A stretch of 15,419 nucleotides of DNA, taken from contig JAAKFC010000016.1 in NCBI GenBank assembly GCA_011065225.1, forward strand, positions 1 through 15,419, read 5' to 3'. A model generated the notes under the pieces. It ran no database searches. It had not been told where the DNA came from and saw nothing but the letters and a program-made list of their open reading frames with translations. A program made the position numbers and the translations under genes. Below are positions 5,343-14,706 of this stretch, in pieces. This DNA comes from Chlamydiota bacterium. Lineage in GTDB: Bacteria; Chlamydiota; Chlamydiia; Chlamydiales; Rhabdochlamydiaceae. Within the stretch, counting starts at the first letter, position 1. Every line of letters begins with the position of its first letter.

Positions 5343-8300
5343 ATGTTAAAACGAGCACCTGAGCGGGTGAGTTTTCAAGAAAAAGAAGAGATTCTCGCTC
5401 TTCCCAACCTCATTGAAATCCAAATCAAGTCGTATCGCCAATTTCTTCAGGCTGATCTGATGCCTCATGAGCGCAAAAAAGTGGGTTTGCAAGAGGTGTT
5501 TTCTGAAATATTCCCCATTAAATCCTACGATGAAAAGACAGTTTTGGAATTTCTCTCCTACAATTTGGGTGTCCCCAAATACACTCCTGAAGATTGTATT
5601 CGCAGAGGAATTACATTCAATGTCACATTGAAAGTGAAATTTCGCCTCACTGATGAGACAGGGATCAAAGAAGAAGAAGTCTACATGGGAACAATTCCGG
5701 TGATGACAGAAAATGGAACATTCATCATCAATGGTGCCGAACGGGTCATCGTTTCTCAGCTTCACCGCTCTCCTGGTATTTCATTCGAATCTGAACGTCA
5801 TCCCAAAGGAAATATTCTCTATTCTTTCCGCGTGATTCCTTACCGCGGCAGCTGGCTTGAAGGAGCTTTTGATATCAATGATTTGATCTATATCTACATC
5901 GATCGAAAAAAGCGGCGCCGCAAACTCCTCGCAACCGCTTTCATTCGAACTCTTGGATTTTCTACAGATAGTGATATCATCGAAGAATTCTTCAGTACTG
6001 TTCGGGTCAAAATCCGCTCAGACAAAGATTTTTCCAAATTGGTCGGAAAAATCTTGGCTGAAGATGTAGTGGACGAACAGACAGGGGTTGTTTTTGGGAA
6101 ATCCTCAGAAAAACTCACAACAGCCATGCTCAAGCGGATGCTCGATGCTAAAATTCCTGCTGTCCGCGTGGCCGAAGATGCCGATGAAACCAATCCGATC
6201 ATTAAAATGCTCGCCAAAGACCCGACCGATTCCTATGAGTCTGCACTGAAAGATTTTTACCGCAAAATTCGCCCTGGTGAGCCGGCAACTCTATCGAATG
6301 CCAGATCAGCCATTATGCGCCTCTTCTTCGACCCCAAGCGTTACAACTTGGGACGCGTTGGGCGTTATAAGCTCAATCGCAAGCTAGGATTTGAACTCAG
6401 TGATGAAGAGCTCAATTTTGTTACCCTTAAGAAAGAAGACGTCATTGGTGCTCTCAAGTATCTGATTCGCCTCAAAAGTGGAGATCCAACTGTCAACATT
6501 GATGACATTGACCACCTAGGCAATCGCCGCGTTCGCTCTGTGGGGGAGCTCGTCCAAAACCAATGCCGCATTGGTCTCTCTCGCATGGAAAAAATCATCC
6601 GCGAACGGATGAATTTGTTCGATTTTTCTTCTGACACCCTAACACCTGGAAAAATCGTTTCTGCAAAAGGCCTTGCTGGTGTTCTAAAAGACTTTTTCGG
6701 ACGTTCACAGCTTTCACAATTTATGGATCAGACCAACCCTATTGCCGAGCTGACACACAAACGGCGCCTTTCATCTTTAGGGCCTGGAGGACTCAATCGT
6801 GAACGCGCTGGCTTCGAGGTGCGCGACGTCCATCCTAGCCACTATGGGCGCATCTGTCCCATTGAAACACCTGAAGGTCCAAATATTGGCTTGATTACCT
6901 CACTTGCTTCTTATGCAAAAATTAACGAATTCGGATTCATAGAGACTCCCTATCGCATTGTTCGCGATGGTGTGGTCACCGCTGAAATCGAATATATGAC
7001 CGCCGACCAGGAAGAGAAAAATGTGATTGCCCAGGCCTCTGCGCAATTGGATGAGCTCAACATGTTTGTTGAACCGACCTGCTGGGCACGCTATAGCGGA
7101 GAATCGCTAAAAATTGAGACGGAAAAAGTGACCCACATGGACGTCTCCTCCAAGCAGCTGGTTTCCATTGTCGCTGGTTTGATTCCTTTCTTAGAACACG
7201 ATGATGCCAACCGCGCTCTGATGGGATCGAACATGCAACGCCAAGGGGTTCCTCTTCTCAAAACAGAAGCTCCTATTGTAGGCACGGGATTGGAGCTGCG
7301 TTCTGCACGCGACTCTGGAGCTGTCGTCCTTGCCGAAGAAGATGGAAAAGTCGAGTATGTCGATGGATACAAAATTGTCGTTGCTGCTAAAGATAACCCT
7401 ACCCAGAAAAAAAACTATCAGCTCAAGAAGTTCATGCGTTCAAATGCAGGTACATGCCTCAACCAAACTCCCTTGTGTAGTGTAGGGGATGAGTTGAAAC
7501 TCGGCGATATCATTGCCGATGGTCCTGCAACCGATAAAGGGGAGATAGCCCTTGGAAAAAATGTTCTCGTTGCTTTCATGCCTTGGTGTGGATACAACTA
7601 CGAGGATGCGATCATCATCTCCGAAAAACTCACGAAGGAAGATGCCTATACATCCATCTACCTCGAAGAATTTGAGGTGACTGCTCGCGATACCAAGCTT
7701 GGAAAAGAGGAAATTACCAAAGACATCCCCAATGTCTCAGAAGAAGCGCTCTCGAACTTGGGAGAAGACGGGATCATCCGCGTTGGTGCGGAAGTCAAAG
7801 CTGGTGATATCCTTGTTGGAAAAATCACCCCCAAGTCAGAAACGGAACTTGCTCCAGAAGAAAGACTTCTTCGGGCGATCTTTGGAGAAAAAGCAGCCGA
7901 TGTAAAAGATGCTTCTCTCACTGTTCCTCCTGGAACAGAAGGAGTGGTGATGGATGTGAAGGTCTTTAGTCGCCGTGACCGCCTCTCTAAAACCGATGAT
8001 GAACTCGTTGAAGAGGCATCGCGCATCAAAGATATTCACCAAGAATATAAGAACAAAGAAGCAGAGATCGTCATCAAGTTCCATGAAAAATTGGGTGCCT
8101 TGATGCTTGATGAACCGGCTCCTGGTCCGATCATGCACCGCAAAACAGGCAATGTTTTGATCAAAGAAGGCGAAACTGTCACACAAGAGATGCTTGAAAT
8201 GCTCGAAGGCGAGAAAGCAGAAGATCTCTTGATGGCGGAAAATGATACTTTCAATGCGATGAAAGAAATCTTGCGCGAATTCGATCATGAGATACAAGCT

Positions 8301-9104
8301 CTTCAGTCGCTCTATAAGACGGAAGTGGAGTTCACTCGCAAAGGAGATATTGAACTAGATCCCGGTGTTATTCGCCAGGTGAAGGTTTATGTCGCAACCA
8401 AGCGCAAGCTAGAAGTGGGAGATAAGATGGCGGGTCGCCACGGAAATAAAGGGGTGGTCTCACAGATCGTTCCTGAGGCCAATATGCCCTATCTCGACAA
8501 TGGACAATCGATCGAAATTATCCTCAATCCACTCGGGGTTCCATCTCGTATGAATATGGGACAGCTCCTTGAGACCCACTTGGGGTATGCAGCACGTAAA
8601 GCGGGTATCTTCGTCAAGACACCTGTCTTTGAGGGCTTCCCCGAAGAGCGTATTTGGCAGATGATGGCTGAGCAAAACCTCCCCACAGATGGAAAAATGC
8701 ATCTGTATGATGGAAGAACAGGAGAGCGTTTTGACAACCGTGTCGTTGTAGGATATATCTACATGTTGAAACTGGGCCACCTCGTTGCGGACAAGATCCA
8801 CGCTCGCTCGATTGGACCTTACTCACTCGTCACACAGCAGCCTCTTGGTGGTAAAGCCCAAATGGGAGGACAGCGCTTTGGTGAAATGGAGGTTTGGGCC
8901 CTTGAAGCATATGGTGCTGCTTACCTCTTGCAAGAGATGTTAACAGTCAAATCAGATGACGTAGCCGGACGTACTCGCATTTATGAGTCGATAGTTAAGG
9001 GAGAAAATACCCTCAAGTCTGGAACGCCTGAATCATTCAATGTACTTGTAAAAGAGATGCAAGGGTTGTGTCTCGATGTGCGCGCTGAAAGCGCGGAAGA
9101 ATAA
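5343..9104 (+). CDS. rpoB: DNA-directed RNA polymerase subunit beta
   Basis: RpoB forms half of the polymerase active-site cleft and the rifampicin pocket. The 1253-aa protein is full length and close to the C. trachomatis protein. The rifampicin region begins GRSQLSQFMDQ (453-463). Gln459, Asp462, His472 and Ser477, equivalent to E. coli Q513, D516, H526 and S531, are all the common drug-sensitive residues. Conserved blocks also include 'RDVHPSHYGRICPIETPEGPN', the active-site 'GRHGNKGVVSQI' (1031-1042, with Lys1036) and the C-terminal 'KAQMGGQRFGEMEVWALEAYGAAYLLQEMLT'. GAGGAG (5329-5334) is eight bases before the ATG. rpoC begins 19 bases after the stop. Confidence 0.99.
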   Translation: MLKRAPERVSFQEKEEILALPNLIEIQIKSYRQFLQADLMPHERKKVGLQEVFSEIFPIKSYDEKTVLEFLSYNLGVPKYTPEDCIRRGITFNVTLKVKFRLTDETGIKEEEVYMGTIPVMTENGTFIINGAERVIVSQLHRSPGISFESERHPKGNILYSFRVIPYRGSWLEGAFDINDLIYIYIDRKKRRRKLLATAFIRTLGFSTDSDIIEEFFSTVRVKIRSDKDFSKLVGKILAEDVVDEQTGVVFGKSSEKLTTAMLKRMLDAKIPAVRVAEDADETNPIIKMLAKDPTDSYESALKDFYRKIRPGEPATLSNARSAIMRLFFDPKRYNLGRVGRYKLNRKLGFELSDEELNFVTLKKEDVIGALKYLIRLKSGDPTVNIDDIDHLGNRRVRSVGELVQNQCRIGLSRMEKIIRERMNLFDFSSDTLTPGKIVSAKGLAGVLKDFFGRSQLSQFMDQTNPIAELTHKRRLSSLGPGGLNRERAGFEVRDVHPSHYGRICPIETPEGPNIGLITSLASYAKINEFGFIETPYRIVRDGVVTAEIEYMTADQEEKNVIAQASAQLDELNMFVEPTCWARYSGESLKIETEKVTHMDVSSKQLVSIVAGLIPFLEHDDANRALMGSNMQRQGVPLLKTEAPIVGTGLELRSARDSGAVVLAEEDGKVEYVDGYKIVVAAKDNPTQKKNYQLKKFMRSNAGTCLNQTPLCSVGDELKLGDIIADGPATDKGEIALGKNVLVAFMPWCGYNYEDAIIISEKLTKEDAYTSIYLEEFEVTARDTKLGKEEITKDIPNVSEEALSNLGEDGIIRVGAEVKAGDILVGKITPKSETELAPEERLLRAIFGEKAADVKDASLTVPPGTEGVVMDVKVFSRRDRLSKTDDELVEEASRIKDIHQEYKNKEAEIVIKFHEKLGALMLDEPAPGPIMHRKTGNVLIKEGETVTQEMLEMLEGEKAEDLLMAENDTFNAMKEILREFDHEIQALQSLYKTEVEFTRKGDIELDPGVIRQVKVYVATKRKLEVGDKMAGRHGNKGVVSQIVPEANMPYLDNGQSIEIILNPLGVPSRMNMGQLLETHLGYAARKAGIFVKTPVFEGFPEERIWQMMAEQNLPTDGKMHLYDGRTGERFDNRVVVGYIYMLKLGHLVADKIHARSIGPYSLVTQQPLGGKAQMGGQRFGEMEVWALEAYGAAYLLQEMLTVKSDDVAGRTRIYESIVKGENTLKSGTPESFNVLVKEMQGLCLDVRAESAEE

Positions 9105-9123
9105 TTTTAGGGAGAAATTTTCG

Positions 9124-12100
9124 ATGGTAGAACAAGAAAGTCAAAAATCTTTTGACAAGTTGGTCATTCAGATCGCCTCAGATGATGTGATCCGCAATGA
9201 TTGGTCGAGAGGAGAAATCAAAAAACCCGAGACCATCAACTACCGGACATTCAAACCTGAAAAAGGGGGACTGTTCTGCGAAAAGATTTTCGGCCCTACA
9301 AGAGATTGGGAATGTGCTTGTGGAAAGTACAAAAAGATCAAACACAAAGGAATTGTCTGTGATCGGTGTGGTGTGGAAGTGACCCTCTCTAAGGTACGGC
9401 GTGAGAGAATGGCACACATTGAACTGGCCGTTCCTGTGGTCCACATCTGGTTCTTCAAATCGATGCCATCGCGCATTGGAAACATTCTTGGAATGTCTGC
9501 CAATGAATTGGAACGTGTGATCTATTATGAAGAATATGTCGTCACCGATCCAGGTCGTTCGACACTAGAGCCCAAACAACTTCTCAACGATACTGAATTT
9601 CGCGAAGCACAAGAAAAATGGGGCTCCGGTAGCTTCACCGCTCGCATTGGGGGAGAGGCAATCAACGAACTCCTCGAAAAAGAAGATTTGAGCCTTCTTG
9701 TCACAGAACTAAAAGAAAAACTCCGCAAGACAAAGTCTATGCAAGCGCGAATGAAACTCGCCAAGCGACTCAAAATTGTCGAAAGCTTTGCCTTCTCACC
9801 CAACCGTCCAGATTGGATGGTGATGTCCTGTGTTCCCGTCATCCCTCCCGATCTTCGCCCCCTTGTCCCTCTTGATGGAGGACGCTTTGCAACTTCCGAT
9901 TTGAATGACCTGTATAGACGTGTCATCAACCGAAATAACCGTTTGAAAGCGATTTTGCGTCTCAAGACACCCGATGTGATCATTCGCAACGAAAAGCGGA
10001 TGCTCCAAGAAGCGGTCGACGCCCTCTTTGACAATGGCCGTCATGGCCATCCCGTGATGGGAGCAGGCAATCGCCCCTTAAAAGCCCTTTCAGAAATGCT
10101 TAAGGGAAAAACAGGGCGTTTCCGTCAAAACCTCCTTGGAAAGCGGGTTGATTATTCAGGTCGAAGCGTGATCATCGTCGGCCCCGAACTCAAATTCAAT
10201 CAGTGCGGACTCCCTAAGCAAATGGCCCTTGATCTCTTTGAGCCCTTCATTGTGAAACAACTCAAAGATCGGGGGTACGTATACACCATTCGATCGGCAA
10301 AAAAAATGATCCAGCGTCAAGCTCCTGAAGTATGGGATGTGCTTGAAGAAATCATTAAAGGACATCCTGTTCTCCTCAATCGTGCGCCCACATTGCACCG
10401 CCTCGGGATTCAGGCCTTTGAACCGATTTTGATTGAAGGAAAAGCAATCCGGATCCATCCCCTCGTCTGCTCGGCCTTCAACGCCGACTTCGATGGGGAC
10501 CAAATGGCGGTCCACATTCCTCTCTCCGTCGAGGCACAGCTAGAGGCAAAACTCCTCATGATGGCACCCGATAACATTTTCTTGCCCTCTTCTGGAAAAC
10601 CATCTGCTGTTCCTTCGCAAGATATGATTTTGGGCCTTTACTACCTCATGCATGATCCCATTTATATTCCAGAAGATCATGGCAAAAAAACAAAAATTTT
10701 CTCCGACCCAGATGAAGTGCTTCTCGCCATGCAAGCTGCAGGAAGCTTCAATTGGGATGAAGAGATTGAAGAAGGAAAACGCCGCGATGACTTGGGACGA
10801 GGTTTGCACATCCATGAAAAAATTAAGCTCAAGCTCCCTGAAGGGATCATCACGACTACACCAGGACGTGTGATTTTCAATACGATTGTTCCCAAAGAGC
10901 TTGGCTTCCAAAACTATGCTTTGCGCAAGAAAAAAATGAGCGAACTTGTTTTAGAGACCTATAAAAAAGTGGGACTAGAAGCAACAGTCAAATTCCTCGA
11001 TAGCCTGAAAAATCTTGGGTTCTCTGAGGCGACAAAATCGGCACTTTCGATTGGAATTTGCGATGTGCGCATTCCTAGCAATAAGCAAGAAGTAATGGAT
11101 GCAGCGCACAAGCGAATTGAAGTAGTCCGAAAGCAATATGAAGACGGAATCATCACCGATGGCGAGCGCTACTCTAAGGTCATTAGCATTTGGACAGAAG
11201 TATCAGATGACCTTTCTGAACAACTTTTCAAACTGATAAGTGAACCCAAAGACCAGGAGCTGAATCCCATCTATCTCATGATGGATTCCGGAGCACGTGG
11301 AACCAGATCGCAGGTCAAGCAGCTCGGTGCGATGCGGGGTCTGATGGCAAAACCTTCCGGTGCAATTATCGAGTCGCCGATTACAGCTAACTTCCGTGAA
11401 GGCCTCAGTGTCCTTGAGTACTCAATCTCTACTCACGGTGCTCGTAAAGGTCTGGCCGATACGGCCCTCAAAACAGCCGACTCAGGGTATTTGACCCGCC
11501 GTCTCGTTGACGTTTCGCAAGACGTTATCATCATCGAAGATGACTGCGGAACATTGAATGGCATTGAAGTGAGCGCGATTAAGCAGGGACAAGAAGAACT
11601 TCTTCCACTCACTGATCGGATCTATGGCCGCACTGTTGTCGATGACCTCTACCAGCCCGGGGATCAAACCAAAATCCTCGCCAAAGCAGGAACCGTTTTG
11701 ACTCTTCCACAAGCAGAGGCGATCGACGATTCTGGAATCGAATCCATTCGCATCCGCTCGGCCCTTACCTGTGAATCGGAACGAGGTGTTTGTTGCCAAT
11801 GCTATGGCATCAACCTCGCCAATGGACGCATGGTTGGGCACGGAGAAGCCGTTGGAATCATCGCTGCCCAGTCAATTGGGGAACCGGGAACACAGTTGAC
11901 AATGAGAACATTCCACTTAGGGGGAATTGCAGCCGCGCATCTCACTCCCGAGATTATTTCGGAAGAAGATGGGATCCTCGTCTATATGGATCTGCGCACC
12001 GTGCAGAACCAAGATGGAGAATGGCTTGCTCTCAACAAGAACGGAATGCTCCATGTCGTTCAAGACGAGGGGCGCAACTTAGAAGAGGTAAAAAAACTCC

Positions 12101-13281
12101 TCAGCACTAAATCCCTTGAGCCGCTCCATAGCTTCAATGTCGAGCTCGGAACACGTATCCTGCTTGCCGATGGGGCAAAAGTAAAAAAAGACCAACAGGT
12201 TGCTGTTTGGGAACAACACAATATCCCCATTATCTGTGAACGTCCTGGATATGTGAAATATGAAGACCTTGTTGAAGGAATTTCTACCCAGCGCGAGATC
12301 AACAAACAAACTGGAAAACCTGAAACGATTGTGAAACAACATCGTGGAGAGCTCCATCCACAAATCGTGATCTACGCCGATCAGGAATATAGCGAACTAG
12401 TGGGAACCTATGCAATTCCATCCGGTGCCTTCATTTCAGTCGAAGAAGGAGAATACGTTCAAGCAGGGATGCTTCTCGCACGCCTTCCTCGCGGTGCCAT
12501 CAAGACCAAAGACATCACCGGGGGTCTTCCCCGTGTTGCGGAACTCTTTGAAGCACGCAAACCCAAAGATGCAGCCGAGATTGCCAAGATTGATGGTGAA
12601 GTTGATTTCCGCGGCGTACAAAAGAGCAAGCGCATTGTTATCGTACGCGATGAAGATTCCGGTATGGAAGAAGAACACCTCATCCCACTCACTAAACACT
12701 TGATCATCCAAAAAGGAGATCACGTTGTGAAAGGACAGCAACTCACTGATGGACTTGTCATTCCGCATGAGATTCTCGATATCTGTGGGGTGCGCGAGCT
12801 GCAAAAATACCTCGTCAATCAAGTTCAAGAAGTGTATCGCCTCCAAGGGGTCGACATCAATGATAAACATATCGAGATCATCGTCCGTCAGATGCTTCAA
12901 AAAGTGCGAGTGATCGATCCTGGTGACACCACATTCCTCTACGGGGAAGATGTAGGTAAAAAACAATTCCACAACCAGAATCGCAAAGTAATGAACGAAG
13001 GGGGAAGAGCTGCGCAAGCAACACCCGTTCTCCTCGGGATCACCAAAGCTTCTCTCTCGACAGAGTCGTGGATATCAGCGGCTTCATTCCAGGAGACCAC
13101 TCGTGTCCTTACCGATGCAGCCTGTGAGGCGAAAACTGACTACTTGCTCGACTTCAAGTCCAACCTCATCATGGGGCACATGATTCCTGGAGGTACCGGC
13201 TTCAAGTCGTTCAGCGAGCGGATCAAGCGCCATATCGACAAAGAGGGTGAAGAAGAACTCGAATTTGCTTTCAATGACTAA
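9124..13281 (+). CDS. rpoC: DNA-directed RNA polymerase subunit beta'
   Basis: RpoC carries the catalytic magnesium site and clamp of RNA polymerase. The product is 1385 aa from the chosen ATG. Zinc site 1 is Cys64, Cys66, Cys79 and Cys82. The catalytic loop NADFDGDQ is at 453-460, with Asp455, Asp457 and Asp459. Zinc site 2 is Cys808, Cys883, Cys890 and Cys893, with the spacing seen in E. coli. The trigger-loop region 'LTMRTFHLGGIA' is present. The open frame extends back to 9076 inside rpoB, but the ATG at 9124 is preferred: AGGGAG (9109-9114) is nine bases upstream and the beta' sequence begins there. A palindromic repeat starts 70 bases after the stop. Confidence 0.98.
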   Translation: MVEQESQKSFDKLVIQIASDDVIRNDWSRGEIKKPETINYRTFKPEKGGLFCEKIFGPTRDWECACGKYKKIKHKGIVCDRCGVEVTLSKVRRERMAHIELAVPVVHIWFFKSMPSRIGNILGMSANELERVIYYEEYVVTDPGRSTLEPKQLLNDTEFREAQEKWGSGSFTARIGGEAINELLEKEDLSLLVTELKEKLRKTKSMQARMKLAKRLKIVESFAFSPNRPDWMVMSCVPVIPPDLRPLVPLDGGRFATSDLNDLYRRVINRNNRLKAILRLKTPDVIIRNEKRMLQEAVDALFDNGRHGHPVMGAGNRPLKALSEMLKGKTGRFRQNLLGKRVDYSGRSVIIVGPELKFNQCGLPKQMALDLFEPFIVKQLKDRGYVYTIRSAKKMIQRQAPEVWDVLEEIIKGHPVLLNRAPTLHRLGIQAFEPILIEGKAIRIHPLVCSAFNADFDGDQMAVHIPLSVEAQLEAKLLMMAPDNIFLPSSGKPSAVPSQDMILGLYYLMHDPIYIPEDHGKKTKIFSDPDEVLLAMQAAGSFNWDEEIEEGKRRDDLGRGLHIHEKIKLKLPEGIITTTPGRVIFNTIVPKELGFQNYALRKKKMSELVLETYKKVGLEATVKFLDSLKNLGFSEATKSALSIGICDVRIPSNKQEVMDAAHKRIEVVRKQYEDGIITDGERYSKVISIWTEVSDDLSEQLFKLISEPKDQELNPIYLMMDSGARGTRSQVKQLGAMRGLMAKPSGAIIESPITANFREGLSVLEYSISTHGARKGLADTALKTADSGYLTRRLVDVSQDVIIIEDDCGTLNGIEVSAIKQGQEELLPLTDRIYGRTVVDDLYQPGDQTKILAKAGTVLTLPQAEAIDDSGIESIRIRSALTCESERGVCCQCYGINLANGRMVGHGEAVGIIAAQSIGEPGTQLTMRTFHLGGIAAAHLTPEIISEEDGILVYMDLRTVQNQDGEWLALNKNGMLHVVQDEGRNLEEVKKLLSTKSLEPLHSFNVELGTRILLADGAKVKKDQQVAVWEQHNIPIICERPGYVKYEDLVEGISTQREINKQTGKPETIVKQHRGELHPQIVIYADQEYSELVGTYAIPSGAFISVEEGEYVQAGMLLARLPRGAIKTKDITGGLPRVAELFEARKPKDAAEIAKIDGEVDFRGVQKSKRIVIVRDEDSGMEEEHLIPLTKHLIIQKGDHVVKGQQLTDGLVIPHEILDICGVRELQKYLVNQVQEVYRLQGVDINDKHIEIIVRQMLQKVRVIDPGDTTFLYGEDVGKKQFHNQNRKVMNEGGRAAQATPVLLGITKASLSTESWISAASFQETTRVLTDAACEAKTDYLLDFKSNLIMGHMIPGGTGFKSFSERIKRHIDKEGEEELEFAFND

Positions 13282-13351
13282 TACCAATCGCAAGAAATAA
13301 GTTCATAAAATCTACGGATCTTTTTGGACAAAACTTCGTTTTCGATTTTGC

Positions 13352-13434
13352 TATACACATTCCGATTCAAGAATTGGGAATTTGACAAGAAGGCTTCTCA
13401 AACAAAAACCAATCCTTGAATCGGAATGTGTATA
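13352..13434. repeat. Palindromic repeat, copy A (83 bp)
   Basis: Two 26-bp arms, 13352-13377 (beginning TATACACATTCCGATT, ending GAATTGG) and 13409-13434 (reverse complement with one mismatch), enclose a 31-bp centre. The centre contains a second, interrupted palindrome: TTTGA with TCAAA and GAAG with CTTC. It lies between rpoC and a convergent gene. As RNA it would fold into a long hairpin and may serve as the rpoC terminator, since no better candidate was seen; the only other is a weak AAAAC/GTTTT hairpin at 13330-13342. It has no coding capacity and resembles a miniature inverted-repeat element. Confidence 0.85.
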
Positions 13435-13459
13435 AAATTCGCTACTCGAGGAACAAAAA

Positions 13460-13481
13460 TGAGAGAAAATTCTCAAAAAAA
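13460..13481 (-). terminator. Weak terminator after the 13506-14486 gene
   Basis: Read on the minus strand, TGAGA (13471-13475) and TCTCA (13460-13464) form a short stem around ATTTTC, followed by TTTTT. It lies about 30 bases after the stop codon of the membrane-protein gene. The stem is only five pairs, so it is a candidate only. Confidence 0.35.
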
Positions 13482-13505
13482 GCTGGATTTACCCCACTAG
13501 AAACC

Positions 13506-14486
13506 CTAACCGAATAAGTCTTCTTTGATCCGATTGCGTAGTTCTTCTGAACTCAAGGCTATCCCACTATCCCTCGGTAGATTATTCATAAAATTATTTA
13601 CTCTTATTTGTCTATTAACTTCCTCGAGATTTTTTACTGTATTAAAATTTACAAGCATATTGACGTTCTCTTCTTGTACAAGGGTTAATTTAGGGCAAAC
13701 AGCTGGCTTCATATTCTCTAACGAAGTTCCAATTGAATTTGCTTTACTAGCAATGTAATTATAGTCAGGGGCAGGGGGCTTTTTTGCTATATCTATTAAT
13801 CCACTAATGTTTGTTTTTTTTGTGTTATCAAGTGAAGTAAATTTCGAGTTTCCCATAGGAATGGAAGATGTAATGTTACTTGTTACTTGATCGATTTTTT
13901 TATTTACAATTGTTGTATCAAGACCTTGTTCTAATTTCGAAGTATTAGAGAGATCAGAAGAGTTAGAAAATAGAACATCAAAAGCACCAAAGTACCAGGC
14001 GCTAAAAACGCCAACTGCGACAAGGGCGACAAGTGTTGTATTGGGGTGTTTAACGGCGACATGAGTGAGGTCTGAAACGCGATTTTTCAAAAATTGGAGT
14101 CCTTTTTCCCATGTAGTAGTAGGTTGCGTAGTTGATTGTGAGTCATTCTTTTCGAGTTTTTTTGGATTGGAAAGTGAGTTTTCTTCATTTGTAATTGTGC
14201 CGCATCCAAAAAAGCGCTTAGCAGCGAGGGCTGCAGTCATTGCAGAATCGACAGCTTCATTTTTAATTGAGTTGAAGTGATTATTAGAGATTAAATAAAG
14301 AGGAGAAAAGACAACAGTGGCAGTTGTAAAAAGAATTGTTTCCATAATTGCAAAGGCTGTCACGGCAGCGAATACAATGCGGTTTATTGGGAATTTCAAA
14401 GCAGATTTAATATAGCTATTATTTTTTTGGATTTCGGAAGAGTTTGTTTTATTAAGCAGACAACCTGAATAAGATGTTATTTTCAT
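13506..14486 (-). CDS. Uncharacterised membrane protein, possibly Inc-like
   Basis: The 326-aa product is not recognised. It has a long hydrophobic stretch at about 36-66, which could be two close spans around Glu49, and a second at about 150-173. Between them is a hydrophilic Ser/Thr/Asn-rich linker (about 95-148). The C-terminal half (174-326) is polar, with many Asn, Ser, Thr and Lys. No signal-peptide cleavage site, lipobox or enzyme motif is visible. Chlamydial inclusion-membrane (Inc) proteins are defined by paired hydrophobic segments, so an Inc-like role is possible but unproven. The start has a good ribosome site (AAAGG, 14494-14498, seven bases before the ATG) and a strong promoter. 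The gene is much richer in A and T than the rpoC side and is flanked by repeat copies A and B, which suggests an acquired or lineage-specific gene. Confidence 0.8.
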   Translation of the reverse strand: MKITSYSGCLLNKTNSSEIQKNNSYIKSALKFPINRIVFAAVTAFAIMETILFTTATVVFSPLYLISNNHFNSIKNEAVDSAMTAALAAKRFFGCGTITNEENSLSNPKKLEKNDSQSTTQPTTTWEKGLQFLKNRVSDLTHVAVKHPNTTLVALVAVGVFSAWYFGAFDVLFSNSSDLSNTSKLEQGLDTTIVNKKIDQVTSNITSSIPMGNSKFTSLDNTKKTNISGLIDIAKKPPAPDYNYIASKANSIGTSLENMKPAVCPKLTLVQEENVNMLVNFNTVKNLEEVNRQIRVNNFMNNLPRDSGIALSSEELRNRIKEDLFG

Positions 14487-14517
14487 AAAAATACCTTTGT
14501 TTTAGTTTTAAAAATAT

Positions 14518-14546
14518 ATTGTATCAAAAGTTGTTTTTTATGTAAA
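14518..14546 (-). promoter_or_regulatory. Promoter of the 13506-14486 gene
   Basis: On the minus strand TTTACA (14541-14546) and TACAAT (14518-14523) are 17 bases apart, each one base off consensus. Transcription would start near 14511, leaving a leader of about 24 bases that contains the AAAGG ribosome site. Confidence 0.7.
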
Positions 14547-14600
14547 TAAGTATAAATTATTTTAAAACCAGTGTTAGAGAGCTCTGTACTGGACAAAAAA

Positions 14601-14651
14601 TTTGAGAAGCCTCCTTGTCAAATTCCCAATTCTTCATCCCCGATGTGTATA
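14601..14651. repeat. Palindromic repeat, copy B (decayed half copy)
   Basis: Reversed, these 51 bases match the left arm and centre of copy A with one substitution, except for an eight-base block (14634-14641) where six bases differ inside the arm. The terminal ATGTGTATA is kept. No second arm is seen next to it. It lies between the two uncharacterised genes. Confidence 0.8.
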
Positions 14652-14706
14652 TTTCATCAAGCCCTCTTAGTGCGAAGCTGCAGCTCCTCTCTATTGCAAA
14701 TGGCAG

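Noticed and set aside
6699..6773. Rifampicin resistance changes in rpoB
   Set aside because: The residues at the classical positions (Q459, D462, H472, S477) are the drug-sensitive ones.
7836..8297. Long minus-strand reading frames inside tuf, rpoB and rpoC (for example this 153-aa frame)
   Set aside because: They are antisense to highly conserved coding sequence, show no ribosome sites or recognised motifs, and arise from codon bias of the real genes.
9076..9123. rpoC start overlapping the end of rpoB
   Set aside because: The extra 16 residues do not look like the start of a beta' subunit, and AGGGAG at 9109-9114 fits the ATG at 9124.
14664..14706. AGCTGCAGCT palindrome and nearby AGCTGC/GCAGCT pair as a terminator of the soluble protein gene
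   Set aside because: The loop would be long or absent and no T-run follows, so terminator function is not supported.
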